Assembly (NCBI GenBank): GCA_965203135.1
Contig: CBDBBO010000001.1
Location: 992,001-1,056,000, forward strand
Length of the DNA stretch: 64,000 bases
Direction: 5' to 3'
From: CATOSD01 sp965203135
Lineage (GTDB): Bacteria; Chloroflexota; Dehalococcoidia; Lucifugimonadales; CATOSD01
Below, piece after piece: positions 1-7,944 of this stretch. The translations under genes and the position numbers were made by a program. The notes beneath the pieces are model-generated. The model made no database searches and had not been told where the DNA came from. It saw only the letters and a list, made by a program, of their open reading frames with translations. Position 1 is the stretch's first letter. The number at the start of each line of letters is the position of its first letter.

Positions 1-140
1 TCTATGGTTATCAACGGCTTCGTTTTTTGAACCGGTTTACATACCCTTAGGGAAGCGAACGCACGAAGGACAGGCAGGACAATTGTACCACGCTCAGAGA
101 AGTGTTCACGCGCGCCGCTATCCGGCTCTGGGCCGCCCCC
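1..140. other. Left-edge non-coding stretch
   Basis: I see no convincing gene, tRNA or repeat here. It lies downstream of the FAD oxidase stop on the minus strand. It is somewhat less GC-rich than the genes that follow. Confidence 0.4.
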
Positions 141-1739
141 CTACGGGTCGATCAGCACGCCGGGGTTGAGCACGCCGTTGGGGTCCACCGCGCGCTTGGC
201 CGCGCGCAGCGCCATGGCGAACGGCTCCGGACGCTGCTCGTCGTACCACGGGCGGTGCTGGCGCCCCACGGCATGGTGGTGCGTGATTGTCCCACCCGCC
301 CTGATGATGGCGTCGGACGCCGCCTTCTTGATGTCGGCCATCTGCCGCGCCGTGGACCCTGACCTGTACAGCCCCGCGAACGTGTAGTACGGTGCGGGGC
401 CGTCCGGGTACACGTGGGTGAAACGGCAGTTCAGCGTGCCGCCGCCGCACACCTCGTCCAGGGCGCGCGTCGTCGCCTCGCGCACCGCATGGTCGAACTC
501 GGGCCAGCGGTCCCAGGTGATCGCCGTCTCGAAGGTGCCGCCCACCAGTCCCAGCCCGTCGGACAGGCCGCCCCCGATGTTGATGAACGAGTTGCGCCAC
601 GCTCCGGCGGCGCCGCTTCTGCCGGTGGGCCTCCCCGTGCCGTCCGAGATAGCGATCTCCTGGTCGTCGATCCGGCCGCCCGCGGCGCGGGCGATGTCGA
701 CCGCAGCCCTCATGGGCCAGTCCTGCGGCGTCTCAGCCGACTCGAACCCGATTATCAGCAGCGCGCGCGTGCCGTCCAGCCCCGCGCCCTCTCGCGCCAG
801 GTCCGGGTCCAGCAGCCGAAGGTTGGCGGGCCACAGCTTGGCCTGGACTATCTGGCGCGTCGCATCGTAGCCGGCCTCCCACGATGGGAACTCTACACCG
901 GCGGTCGCCCTGAAGACGGGCCGCTTCTGAATGCGCACCCACGACTCGGTTATGATGCCCAGGATGCCCTCGCTGCCTATCGCGAGCCGGTCGGGGCTGG
1001 GTCCGGCGCCGCTTCCCGGCAGCCGCCGCGACTCCCACCAGCCCGACGGCGTAAGCATACGCACCGACTCCACGAAGTCGTCTATGTGGGTGTGGTTGGT
1101 GGCGTAGTGGCCCCCTGACCGGGTGGCGATCCAGCCTCCCAGCGTGGAGCCGGTGAAGCTCTGCGGAAAGTGGCGCAGCGTGAAGCCGCTGGGCCGGAGC
1201 TGGTTTTCCAGGGCGGGCCCGAACACGCCGGCCTGGATGCGCGCCGCCCTGGACACGTCGTCGATCTCCAGCACCCTGTCGAACCGGCTCATGTCGATGG
1301 TAACGATGCCGTCGTAGCCCTCCGGGGGCGTGACCCCCTCGACCACTGACGACCCGCCGCCGTAGGGTATGGTGGCGTAGCCGCCGTTCGAGCACCACTC
1401 CAGGCAGGCCTCCAACTCGGCGTCGTTGGAGGGATAGGCCACCACGTCCGGCGGGTTCGGGAACTCGCCGAACACCGCGCGCTCCTTGTCAGCGCCGTAG
1501 GAGTGCGCGGCGCGCTCGTGGTTGTCGGCGAAGCAGAAGCCGGCGATGGATGAAGGAGGCGTAATCCGCGGCGGTCGCAGCCGCAGGTCGCCCGCTCTCG
1601 GAATCGGCGGGGGCGCGAGCGACACGCCCAGCTTCTCGGAAAGCCCTTTCGCGTACTCGGCGCGCAGCGCGTCGGTGGGCTCGTCGGCCTCCAGTCCCCA
1701 GGTCCAGATGCTGCGTCTCGGCAGTGTCGATGAGGCCAC
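141..1739 (-). CDS. FAD-linked oxidase, alkyl-DHAP synthase (AGPS)-like
   Basis: A 532-residue flavoprotein of the FAD_binding_4 / FAD-oxidase C family. The PCMH-type FAD site is visible as YGGGSSVVEG followed by GSTLGGWIATRSGG. Near the C-terminus is a triple-histidine motif, THHHAVG, followed by RPWYDEQRP and the usual ending DPNGVLNPG. The histidine cluster is typical of alkyldihydroxyacetonephosphate synthases (ether-lipid synthesis), but related catabolic oxidases share the fold, so the substrate is unsettled. The frame is open further upstream. I place the start at GTG 1739 because AGAGGAGG sits about 7 bases before it and the protein then begins with VASSTLPRRSIW. It lies downstream of ftsZ on the same strand, with a strong stem-loop between them, and is probably transcribed separately. 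Confidence 0.85.
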   Translation of the reverse strand: MASSTLPRRSIWTWGLEADEPTDALRAEYAKGLSEKLGVSLAPPPIPRAGDLRLRPPRITPPSSIAGFCFADNHERAAHSYGADKERAVFGEFPNPPDVVAYPSNDAELEACLEWCSNGGYATIPYGGGSSVVEGVTPPEGYDGIVTIDMSRFDRVLEIDDVSRAARIQAGVFGPALENQLRPSGFTLRHFPQSFTGSTLGGWIATRSGGHYATNHTHIDDFVESVRMLTPSGWWESRRLPGSGAGPSPDRLAIGSEGILGIITESWVRIQKRPVFRATAGVEFPSWEAGYDATRQIVQAKLWPANLRLLDPDLAREGAGLDGTRALLIIGFESAETPQDWPMRAAVDIARAAGGRIDDQEIAISDGTGRPTGRSGAAGAWRNSFINIGGGLSDGLGLVGGTFETAITWDRWPEFDHAVREATTRALDEVCGGGTLNCRFTHVYPDGPAPYYTFAGLYRSGSTARQMADIKKAASDAIIRAGGTITHHHAVGRQHRPWYDEQRPEPFAMALRAAKRAVDPNGVLNPGVLIDP

Positions 1740-1817
1740 GTGCGTCCTCCTCTGCGCTCGTCGAGTGTGTGCGGGTGGGAGTGCATTGTAACACCCGCGG
1801 CAGGCCGGCAAACGCGA

Positions 1818-1843
1818 AGGGGCAGGCCCGTGGGCCTGCCCCT
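1818..1843 (-). terminator. 12-bp perfect stem-loop after ftsZ
   Basis: AGGGGCAGGCCC and its perfect complement are separated by two bases, 45 bases past the ftsZ stop codon. This looks like the end of the ftsA-ftsZ transcript. No clear U-tract follows, so a classical intrinsic terminator is not certain. Confidence 0.5.
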
Positions 1844-1887
1844 CCTGTAGCGTTATCAGCGCCGGGGCTGCGGTAAGCCCCATTCGC

Positions 1888-3015
1888 CTACTGCGTGTTG
1901 ATGTTGGACGGGTTGCTCGCGCGCACCTTGGTGTGCCTCCGGAGTACCGGCGGCAGATCTATCCGCAGGAAGTCGGGGATGTTGTTGTCCCCGACCTTGC
2001 CGTTGGGCAGCGCCTCCTCCAGCAGGTGCTTGAGCTGCTCGTCGCGGTCATACGAGAGCTCGCCGCTTGCGAAGCCGGTGGCGATGATGGTGAGCTTGAT
2101 CTCGTTCTCCATCTTGCTGTCGGTCACCATGCCGAAGATGATGTTGGCCTCGGGGTCCACCTTTCGCTGGATGACCTCGGCGGCCTCGTGCAGCTCCATC
2201 AGCTTCAGGTCGCTGCCGCCGGTTATGTTGAAGAGCACGCCGCGCGCGCCGTCGATCGACACGTCCAGCAGCGGGTTGGAGATGGCGCGCTGGGCGGCCT
2301 CGCGCGCTCTGTGCTCGCCGATGCCCCAGCCTATGGACATCCACGCGGGGCCGGCGTCCTGCATGATGGCCTGGATGTCGGCGAAGTCGAGGTTGATCTC
2401 TCCGGGCACGGTGACGAGCTCGGCAATGGACTGGACGCCCATGCGCAGCACGTCGTCGGCCAGCCTGAAGGCGTTCTCGGCGGTGATCTCTTCCTCGCAG
2501 ATTACGCGAAGGCGCTCGTTGGGAATGGCCAGCAGGGTGTCGGTGTGCTGCTTGAGCCGGTTGATGCCGTCCTCGGCCACCTGCGAGCGGCGCAGGCCCT
2601 CGAAGTCGAACGGGCGCGTCACCACGCCGACGGTCAGCGCTCCGGTCTCTTTGGCGAGCTGCGCCGCGACCGGAGCCGCGCCCGTGCCGGTGCCGCCGCC
2701 CATGCCCGCCGCGATGAACACCATGTCGGCGTCGCACATAGCCTCGTACAGCTCTTCCCTGCTCTCCTCGGCCGAGCGCATGCCAAGGTCCGGGTTGCCG
2801 CCGACGCCCTTGCCGCCGGTGAGATGCTCTCCGACTCGTATCCTCATGGGCACGTCGCACCGCTCGAGCGCCTGATCGTCGGTGTTGACGACCATGTACT
2901 CCACGCCCGGTATACGCTCTCTGTACATCCTGGAGACGGCGTTCGAGCCACCCCCTCCTACGCCTACGACCTTGATCCGCGCCACCGAATCGGGGTGCGT
3001 GTTGCTGACCGCCAT
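1888..3015 (-). CDS. ftsZ: Cell division protein FtsZ
   Basis: Tubulin-like GTPase that polymerises into the Z-ring at midcell. The 375-residue product has the N-terminal nucleotide-binding glycines (VVGVGGGGSNAV), the tubulin signature GGGTGTGAAPV and the T7-region NLDFADI. The C-terminus carries NIPDFLR, a good match to the conserved peptide that binds FtsA. It then continues for about 20 residues (IDLPPVLRRHTKV...), a little longer than usual. I choose ATG 3015, preceded by AAAGGGAGGG; an in-frame upstream extension to 3081 looks non-coding. It lies just downstream of ftsA, which supports the identification and co-transcription. Confidence 0.98.
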   Translation of the reverse strand: MAVSNTHPDSVARIKVVGVGGGGSNAVSRMYRERIPGVEYMVVNTDDQALERCDVPMRIRVGEHLTGGKGVGGNPDLGMRSAEESREELYEAMCDADMVFIAAGMGGGTGTGAAPVAAQLAKETGALTVGVVTRPFDFEGLRRSQVAEDGINRLKQHTDTLLAIPNERLRVICEEEITAENAFRLADDVLRMGVQSIAELVTVPGEINLDFADIQAIMQDAGPAWMSIGWGIGEHRAREAAQRAISNPLLDVSIDGARGVLFNITGGSDLKLMELHEAAEVIQRKVDPEANIIFGMVTDSKMENEIKLTIIATGFASGELSYDRDEQLKHLLEEALPNGKVGDNNIPDFLRIDLPPVLRRHTKVRASNPSNINTQ

Positions 3016-3102
3016 TATGTCCCTCCCTTTGTATTGCCCCTGGTTGCTGCTTTGTATCGTGGCATCCGTTCCAGATACCAAGCTTGAGATTGAGATGTTT
3101 CG

Positions 3103-4416
3103 TTAGTTCCTCAAAGCCCTGAACGGCCTGGTGAAGAAGGACCCTGCCCCGCTTTTGCCTTTGGCGCCGTTCGTTTTGCCGTTACCGTTGCCATTGCTGT
3201 TGGTGTTGGTGCCGTTGCCGTTGGTGTGAAGGGCGCTGCTGCTGCGAGCGCAGTTTCCGTTGCCGGCTTCGACCTGGTCTGCCGCCCAGAGCAGTATGCC
3301 CGCGCTGGTGGAGAACGACGGGGACCTCAAGCCGTCGGGCATGCCGACGTTGCCGTTCGGCGCGCCGATTCGTATGTTCGAACTGACCATCCTGCGCATG
3401 AGCTCGAGCAGTCCGGGCAGAAGCGAAGCTCCGCCCGTAAGCACAATCCTCGCGTTGAAGGTGTTGCGAATGCCCGCGTCTATGAGCTTCATCTTGATGA
3501 TCTCCGCAAGCTCCGCCGCGCGCTCACGCGTGAGCTGGCAGATGTCGTGCAGGTGAACCTTCCGCTCTCCGGCCGGGCCAAGCACCTGAATCGTGATCTC
3601 CTCGTGGGCCGAGGCGCCTCCGGGGTCGGTGTGGGCGTGTTCCAGCTTTACCTTCTCGGCCGTGGAGTACGAAGTGTCGTACATCAGCGCGATGTCGTTC
3701 GTGAAGTGGAAGCCGCCCACACCTATCGCTGTGGTGTAATGCGGCAATCCGTTGTTGAACACCACCATGTCGGTGGTGCCGCCGCCGATGTCGACCAGGG
3801 CGACTACTCCCTGCCGTTCGGCTGGATGCAGCACCGCCCGGCCGCTCGCCAGCGGCTCCAGCACCAGCCCATCCACCTCTATCTCCGCCTGGCGGACCGA
3901 GGCCATCAGCATGTCGACAAGTCCCTTGGCGCCCGAAATGACGTGCGTGGTCACGTCCATGCTATTGGTGTGCATGCCGACAGGACTGACGATGCCGGAG
4001 TTGCCGTCCAGCGTGTAGCTCGTAGAGAGCGCGTGGATGATAGTCCGGCCGGGGACCTCGGCGGCCTCGGCCACCTTCAGCGGCACGAGCGCCATGTCGT
4101 CGGTGGAGATGACGCCTTTCTGCCCCACCCAGTCCATCGTGTCCGTTCGATTGGCGAATTCGATGTGGGCGCCGGTGATCCCGACGTATGCCGACCTTAT
4201 ATCGACGCCGGCAGACTTCTGGGCGTCGGCCACCGCCACGCGTATCGCCCTGGCCGTCGCCTCTACGTCGTAGACTATGCCTTTCCTGAGCCCTTCGCAC
4301 GGCACGACGCTATACGCCAAGACTTCTGGGTCTGCATAGCCGTCCTTGACTCCGACGACGACGCAAACCTTGGTTGTACCAACGTCGATCGCGGTTATCA
4401 GTCTTGGGTTTGCCAT
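3103..4416 (-). CDS. ftsA: Cell division protein FtsA
   Basis: Actin-fold ATPase that tethers FtsZ to the membrane and recruits the divisome. It has 437 residues. It begins LITAIDVGTTKVCVVVG (phosphate-1 motif) and contains VALVDIGGGTTDMVVF (phosphate-2) and IVLTGGASLLPG (adenosine motif). The C-terminus is an Asn/Gly-rich linker (about residues 390-420) ending in FFTRPFRALRN, a plausible amphipathic membrane-targeting helix. The linker is encoded by a low-complexity GTT/GCC tract near 3170-3235 that could vary in length between strains. The ATG is preceded by GAGGTAGGA. The gene sits between rsmH and ftsZ with no mur, ftsQ, ftsW or ftsI gene in between. Confidence 0.97.
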   Translation of the reverse strand: MANPRLITAIDVGTTKVCVVVGVKDGYADPEVLAYSVVPCEGLRKGIVYDVEATARAIRVAVADAQKSAGVDIRSAYVGITGAHIEFANRTDTMDWVGQKGVISTDDMALVPLKVAEAAEVPGRTIIHALSTSYTLDGNSGIVSPVGMHTNSMDVTTHVISGAKGLVDMLMASVRQAEIEVDGLVLEPLASGRAVLHPAERQGVVALVDIGGGTTDMVVFNNGLPHYTTAIGVGGFHFTNDIALMYDTSYSTAEKVKLEHAHTDPGGASAHEEITIQVLGPAGERKVHLHDICQLTRERAAELAEIIKMKLIDAGIRNTFNARIVLTGGASLLPGLLELMRRMVSSNIRIGAPNGNVGMPDGLRSPSFSTSAGILLWAADQVEAGNGNCARSSSALHTNGNGTNTNSNGNGNGKTNGAKGKSGAGSFFTRPFRALRN

Positions 4417-4483
4417 GTGTTCCTACCTCTATACCGGTGTACCGGGTCTATGCCGGGTTTTGGGTTGTATGGTTGCTCTGGCG

Positions 4484-5416
4484 TTATATCTTTTCGGCAA
4501 CGCGCATTCGCGCGCTTCTGCTGCGGGGGTTGGCCTGTACCTCGTCAGACGACGGGCGGACCACCCTTCGGTTCACCAGCCGCAGACTGGCGGCGTGTTC
4601 GCAGACGCATTGCGGCATCGCCGGCAGGCACACGCAGTCGGCGGCCTCTCGGGCCAGGGTGCGCTTGACCAGCCGGTCCTCCAGCGAGTGATAGCTTATG
4701 ACCGCAAGCCTGCCGTTCGTGCCCAGCACCTCGATCGCCTGCTCCAATCCTCGTTCCAGGTTCTCCAACTCCCCGTTCACGTGCATTCGCAGCGCCTGAA
4801 ACGTGCGGGTGGCGGGATGGACGCCACCCCTGCGGGGCCTTCCGCTGGCCATCGCCACCACTCTCGCCAGTTCGGTGGTGGTCGAGATTGGCCTGTTGCG
4901 GACAATCGCTCCGGCTATTCGCCTCGCCGCCCGGTCCTCTCCCAGCTCGAATATGATGTCCGCGAGCGCGGCCTCGGTGTAGGTGTTGACTACCTCGTAA
5001 GCCGACTCCCCCGCACCGGGGTCGAAACGCATATCCAGCCGCGCCTCCCTCGAAAAGCTGAACCCTCTGCTCGATGTCTCCACCTGCCGCGACGAGAAGC
5101 CCAGGTCGAAGAGGACTCCGTCCGCGCACAGAAACCCGTGCTCCCGCGCCACCTCCGCGACGTCCGCGAAATTCGCCTTCGCCAGCGTCGCCCCAGGCCC
5201 GAAAGGGGCCAACTCGCGGCTCGCCGCCTCGATAGCTTCGGCGTCCAGATCCAGGCCCAGAACGCGCGGGCTCGGCTCAGCGGCGGCGGTGAGGATGGCT
5301 CGCGAGTGCCCGCCTTCCCCAACATTACAGTCGACGTACCTGCCTCCGGGCCGTACCCTGAGGGCGTTCACGACCTCCCGTTCCATTACCGGCGTATGAA
5401 ATCGCCTCGATACCAT
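4484..5416 (-). CDS. rsmH: 16S rRNA (cytosine1402-N4)-methyltransferase RsmH (MraW)
   Basis: SAM-dependent enzyme that methylates N4 of C1402 in 16S rRNA and is usually the first or second gene of division clusters. The 310-residue product opens with SRRFHTPVMEREVVNAL and has the SAM-binding YVDCNVGEGGHSRAIL. It also has DGVLFDLGFSSRQV and the late signature SYHSLEDRLVKRTL. Start ATG 5416 is chosen because family homology begins there; upstream in-frame codons look non-coding, and the ribosome site is weak. It is followed by ftsA after 67 bases. No mraZ gene is visible upstream; the next gene (mogA-like) is divergent. Confidence 0.95.
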   Translation of the reverse strand: MVSRRFHTPVMEREVVNALRVRPGGRYVDCNVGEGGHSRAILTAAAEPSPRVLGLDLDAEAIEAASRELAPFGPGATLAKANFADVAEVAREHGFLCADGVLFDLGFSSRQVETSSRGFSFSREARLDMRFDPGAGESAYEVVNTYTEAALADIIFELGEDRAARRIAGAIVRNRPISTTTELARVVAMASGRPRRGGVHPATRTFQALRMHVNGELENLERGLEQAIEVLGTNGRLAVISYHSLEDRLVKRTLAREAADCVCLPAMPQCVCEHAASLRLVNRRVVRPSSDEVQANPRSRSARMRVAEKI

Positions 5417-5643
5417 ACCGCACCACGGGGCCGATCCCGCCTTGCTGTTCCGGTCTGTACCGATGCCGCGCTTCCCTGCGAACAGGGCCTGCGGGCTGTG
5501 TCCAGACAATCGTGGTAAGATTGGGACTACCCGAATACACTCCGGCAGCTTGGGCAAGAGTGTCACAGACGAACGCAAGCGGTTGCAAGGCAAAATCGCC
5601 CTTGTTTTGTACGGAGTATATTACTCTGCATAGCCAAAATCTC

Positions 5644-5649
5644 AGGAGG
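5644..5649 (+). promoter_or_regulatory. Perfect AGGAGG ribosome site in front of an ATC codon
   Basis: AGGAGG at 5644-5649 is followed after six bases by ATC at 5656. This is the position where homology to MoaB/MogA begins. There is no ATG, GTG or TTG at a usable distance, so ATC may be the initiator. Confidence 0.55.
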
Positions 5650-5655
5650 CGGACA

Positions 5656-6135
5656 ATCTTCAAGTACGCGATTCTCACCATCAGCGACGCGGGATCCAAG
5701 GGCGAACGCGGCGACACCAGCGGCGACACCATCGCCGAAATGATGGACGGCGACACGTTCGAGCTGGGCCTGCGCGACATCGTCCCGGACGAGCGCGACC
5801 AGATAGCGCAACGGCTGAGCGACTGGTGCGACTCGGAGGGGCTGGATCTGCTGCTCACCACGGGCGGCACTGGCCTGGGGCCGCGCGACGTAACGCCGGA
5901 GGCCACCCGCCAGGTGCTGGACGTGGAGGCCCCGGGCATCGCGGAGGCCATGCGCATGCAGACCCTGGTGAACACCCCGCTGGCCATGCTGAGCAGGTCC
6001 ACCGCCGGCGTGCGCTCCGGCTGCCTCATCGTCAACTTGCCCGGAAGCCCCAAGGCGGTGCGCGAGTGCCTCGAAGTGGCGCTGCCCGCGCTGCCCCACG
6101 CCCTGGAGATGGTGAAGGGATGGCGGACGCACTAG
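5656..6135 (+). CDS. Molybdopterin adenylyltransferase family protein (MogA/MoaB-like)
   Basis: Binds molybdopterin and activates it by adenylation, a step in molybdenum-cofactor synthesis. The product (about 159 residues) shows the N-terminal signature AILTISDAGSKGERGDTSG, then LLTTGGTGLGPRDVTPEA, and a late VNLPGSPKAVRE. These are diagnostic of the MoCF_biosynth fold. The frame is open back to 5512, but the extra 48 residues look non-coding. The best ribosome site points to an ATC codon at 5656, which is unusual (see findings). It overlaps trmD by 16 bases, so the two are translationally coupled. A molybdopterin-dependent oxidoreductase elsewhere in the window (12.9-14.6 kb) could be a client. 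Confidence 0.9.
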   Translation: MFKYAILTISDAGSKGERGDTSGDTIAEMMDGDTFELGLRDIVPDERDQIAQRLSDWCDSEGLDLLLTTGGTGLGPRDVTPEATRQVLDVEAPGIAEAMRMQTLVNTPLAMLSRSTAGVRSGCLIVNLPGSPKAVRECLEVALPALPHALEMVKGWRTH

Positions 6136-6890
6136 CGGCCCCGGCGCGTTTTCACGTTCTCACCATCTTTCCCGCCATGTTCGCGAGCCCCTTCTCCGAG
6201 GGCATCATGGCGAGGGCCATCGCAAACGAGCTCGTCGAGGTGCGCCCACACGACATTCGCGACCACGCCCGCGACAACCATCGCACCGTGGACGACTACC
6301 CGTTCGGCGGCGGCCCGGGTATGCTGATGAAGGCCGCCCCGCTGTTCGACGCGGTGGAGGCGGCCCGCTCGTCCGCCCGCAACCCCGATTGCCCTGTCAT
6401 CCTGCTCTCGCCCCAGGGCCGCCCGCTGACGCAGGCCGCGGTGGAGGAGCTGGCGCGAGTGCCCGAGATGGTGCTCGTCTGCGGACGCTACGAGGGGGTG
6501 GACGAGCGCGTCCGGGACCACCTCGTCACGGACGAAATCAGCATCGGAGACTACGTGCTCAGCGGCGGCGAGCTGGCCGCAATGGTGCTCATCGACGCTG
6601 TTTGCCGCCTGCTGCCCGGCGTCGTCGGCTCGATTGCGTCCACCGAAGACGACAGCTTCACCACCGGCCTCATCCAGCACCCGCAGTACACCCGGCCCGC
6701 CGAGTACAGGGGCTGGCGCGTGCCCGACACGCTGCTTTCGGGCAACCATGCCGAGATCGCGCGATGGCGCAGGCGCGAGTCCCTGCGCAAGACGCTCCGC
6801 CGCCGCCCCGACCTGCTGGAGACCGCCGAGCTGTCCGACGACGACGAGAAGTATCTGCGGGAGCTACGACAAAGCCAGACCTTCCATTAG
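6120..6890 (+). CDS. trmD: tRNA (guanine37-N1)-methyltransferase TrmD
   Basis: SPOUT-class enzyme that methylates G37 of tRNAs and prevents frameshifting. The 256-residue product has FHVLTIFPAMFASPF at the N-terminus and the DDYPFGGGPGMLM loop. The trefoil-knot SAM site is visible as LVCGRYEGVDERV and SIGDYVLSGGELA, and the C-terminal domain has LLSGNHAEIARWRR. It is at full family length. The start ATG 6120 lies inside the end of the mogA-like gene (16-base overlap), with GAAGGG directly in front. Pairing trmD with a molybdopterin gene is unusual; trmD normally sits with rpsP, rimM and rplS, none of which is here. Confidence 0.97.
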   Translation: MADALAAPARFHVLTIFPAMFASPFSEGIMARAIANELVEVRPHDIRDHARDNHRTVDDYPFGGGPGMLMKAAPLFDAVEAARSSARNPDCPVILLSPQGRPLTQAAVEELARVPEMVLVCGRYEGVDERVRDHLVTDEISIGDYVLSGGELAAMVLIDAVCRLLPGVVGSIASTEDDSFTTGLIQHPQYTRPAEYRGWRVPDTLLSGNHAEIARWRRRESLRKTLRRRPDLLETAELSDDDEKYLRELRQSQTFH

Positions 6891-6965
6891 TCCCGTCCCC
6901 CATCGAGGGGGACGGTTCCAAGTTATCCCTTCCCCCTCGATGGAGGACGGTTAGGATGGGGGTCA
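6889..6965 (+). repeat. Repeat A, two diverged units
   Basis: Two head-to-tail variants of the dispersed repeat (CCC..TCGAGGGGGACGG, then CCCTTCCCCCTCGATGG ending TTAGGATGGGGGT) fill the gap between trmD and the lyase gene. Each contains a short inverted repeat able to form a hairpin. Confidence 0.8.
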
Positions 6966-6981
6966 GTTAGGAGATAGAAGC

Positions 6982-7866
6982 ATGAGAAACACAACCAGGC
7001 TGCGCCGGATGCTGAACGAGCCGGGCATAATCGTCGCGCCGGGCGCCTACGACTGCCTCACCGCCAAGATCATCGAGCGCGAGGGCTTCCCCGCCGTCTA
7101 CATGACCGGCGCCGGCACCTCCGTCTCCAGGCTGGGCGTGCCCGACCTGGGCCTCGCCTCAGTGTCCGAGATGGTCGCCAACGCCGAGGCCATCGCCGAC
7201 TCGGTGGACGTGCCCCTCATCGCCGACGCCGACACCGGCTACGGCGGCACGCTCAACGTGCGCCGCACCATACGCCAGTACGAGCGCGCGGGAGTGGCCG
7301 CCGTGCACATCGAAGACCAGGAGTCGCCCAAGCGCTGCGGTCACCTGGACGACAAGCGGGTGGTGTCCACCGAGGAGATGGTGCGCAGGCTCCGCGCCGC
7401 CGTGGACGCCCGCACCGACGACGACTTCGTCATCATCGCACGCACCGACGCCCTCGCCGTCACCGACTGGGACGACACGATGGCGCGCTGCGAGGCCTAC
7501 CTGCAGGCGGGCGCCGACGTGCTGTTCGTGGAGGCGTTGCGCACAGCCGAGCAGGCCGCACAGGTCGTGCGCTCGTTCGATGTGCCGATGCTCTACAACT
7601 TCATCGAGACCGGCAAGTCGCCGCGGCTCTCCGCGCCCGAGTTGGAGGAGATGGGCTACAAGATAGTCATCTTCCCGGTCAGCGCATTCACCATGGTCGG
7701 CGAAATGGTGACCCGCCTCATGCGCGAACTGAAGGAGCGCGGCACCACCGAGCGCATGGTCGACAACATGGTCGAGCTCGAGGAGTGCTTCGACATGGTG
7801 GGACTGCACGACATGCTGTCGATAGACGCCGCCTACGCCCAGGACGCCGCCGCCACGCCGAGATAG
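6982..7866 (+). CDS. Isocitrate lyase / PEP mutase family enzyme
   Basis: TIM-barrel C-C or P-C lyase of 294 residues, a family including carboxyvinyl-carboxyphosphonate phosphorylmutase, methylisocitrate lyase and oxaloacetate decarboxylase. The metal-binding ADADTGYGG, the active-site loop ESPKRCGH (the KKCGH-like loop with the catalytic Cys) and VIIARTDALAV are all present. The start ATG has GGAGATAG in front. The conserved Cys argues for a true lyase rather than a PEP phosphonomutase, but the substrate cannot be read from sequence. It stands alone between two repeat A copies. Confidence 0.9.
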   Translation: MRNTTRLRRMLNEPGIIVAPGAYDCLTAKIIEREGFPAVYMTGAGTSVSRLGVPDLGLASVSEMVANAEAIADSVDVPLIADADTGYGGTLNVRRTIRQYERAGVAAVHIEDQESPKRCGHLDDKRVVSTEEMVRRLRAAVDARTDDDFVIIARTDALAVTDWDDTMARCEAYLQAGADVLFVEALRTAEQAAQVVRSFDVPMLYNFIETGKSPRLSAPELEEMGYKIVIFPVSAFTMVGEMVTRLMRELKERGTTERMVDNMVELEECFDMVGLHDMLSIDAAYAQDAAATPR

Positions 7867-7868
7867 CG

Positions 7869-7942
7869 CCTATCCGATAGGTCCCTTCCCCCTCGCAGGG
7901 GGAAGGTTAGGATGGGGGTGACGAACAGGTTGTCGGACAGGC
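7869..7942 (+). repeat. Repeat A with outer palindromic arms
   Basis: A full-length copy. The outer arm CCTATCCGATAG pairs with TTGTCGGACAGG, enclosing the core CCCTTCCCCCTCGCAGGGGG and GAAGGTTAGGATGGGGGTG. It lies between two convergent genes and may serve as a bidirectional terminator. Confidence 0.75.
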
Positions 7943-7944
7943 CC

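Noticed and set aside
3170..3235. Low-complexity GTT/GCC tract considered as a separate repeat element
   Set aside because: It lies wholly inside ftsA and encodes the Asn/Gly linker; it is not found elsewhere in the window.
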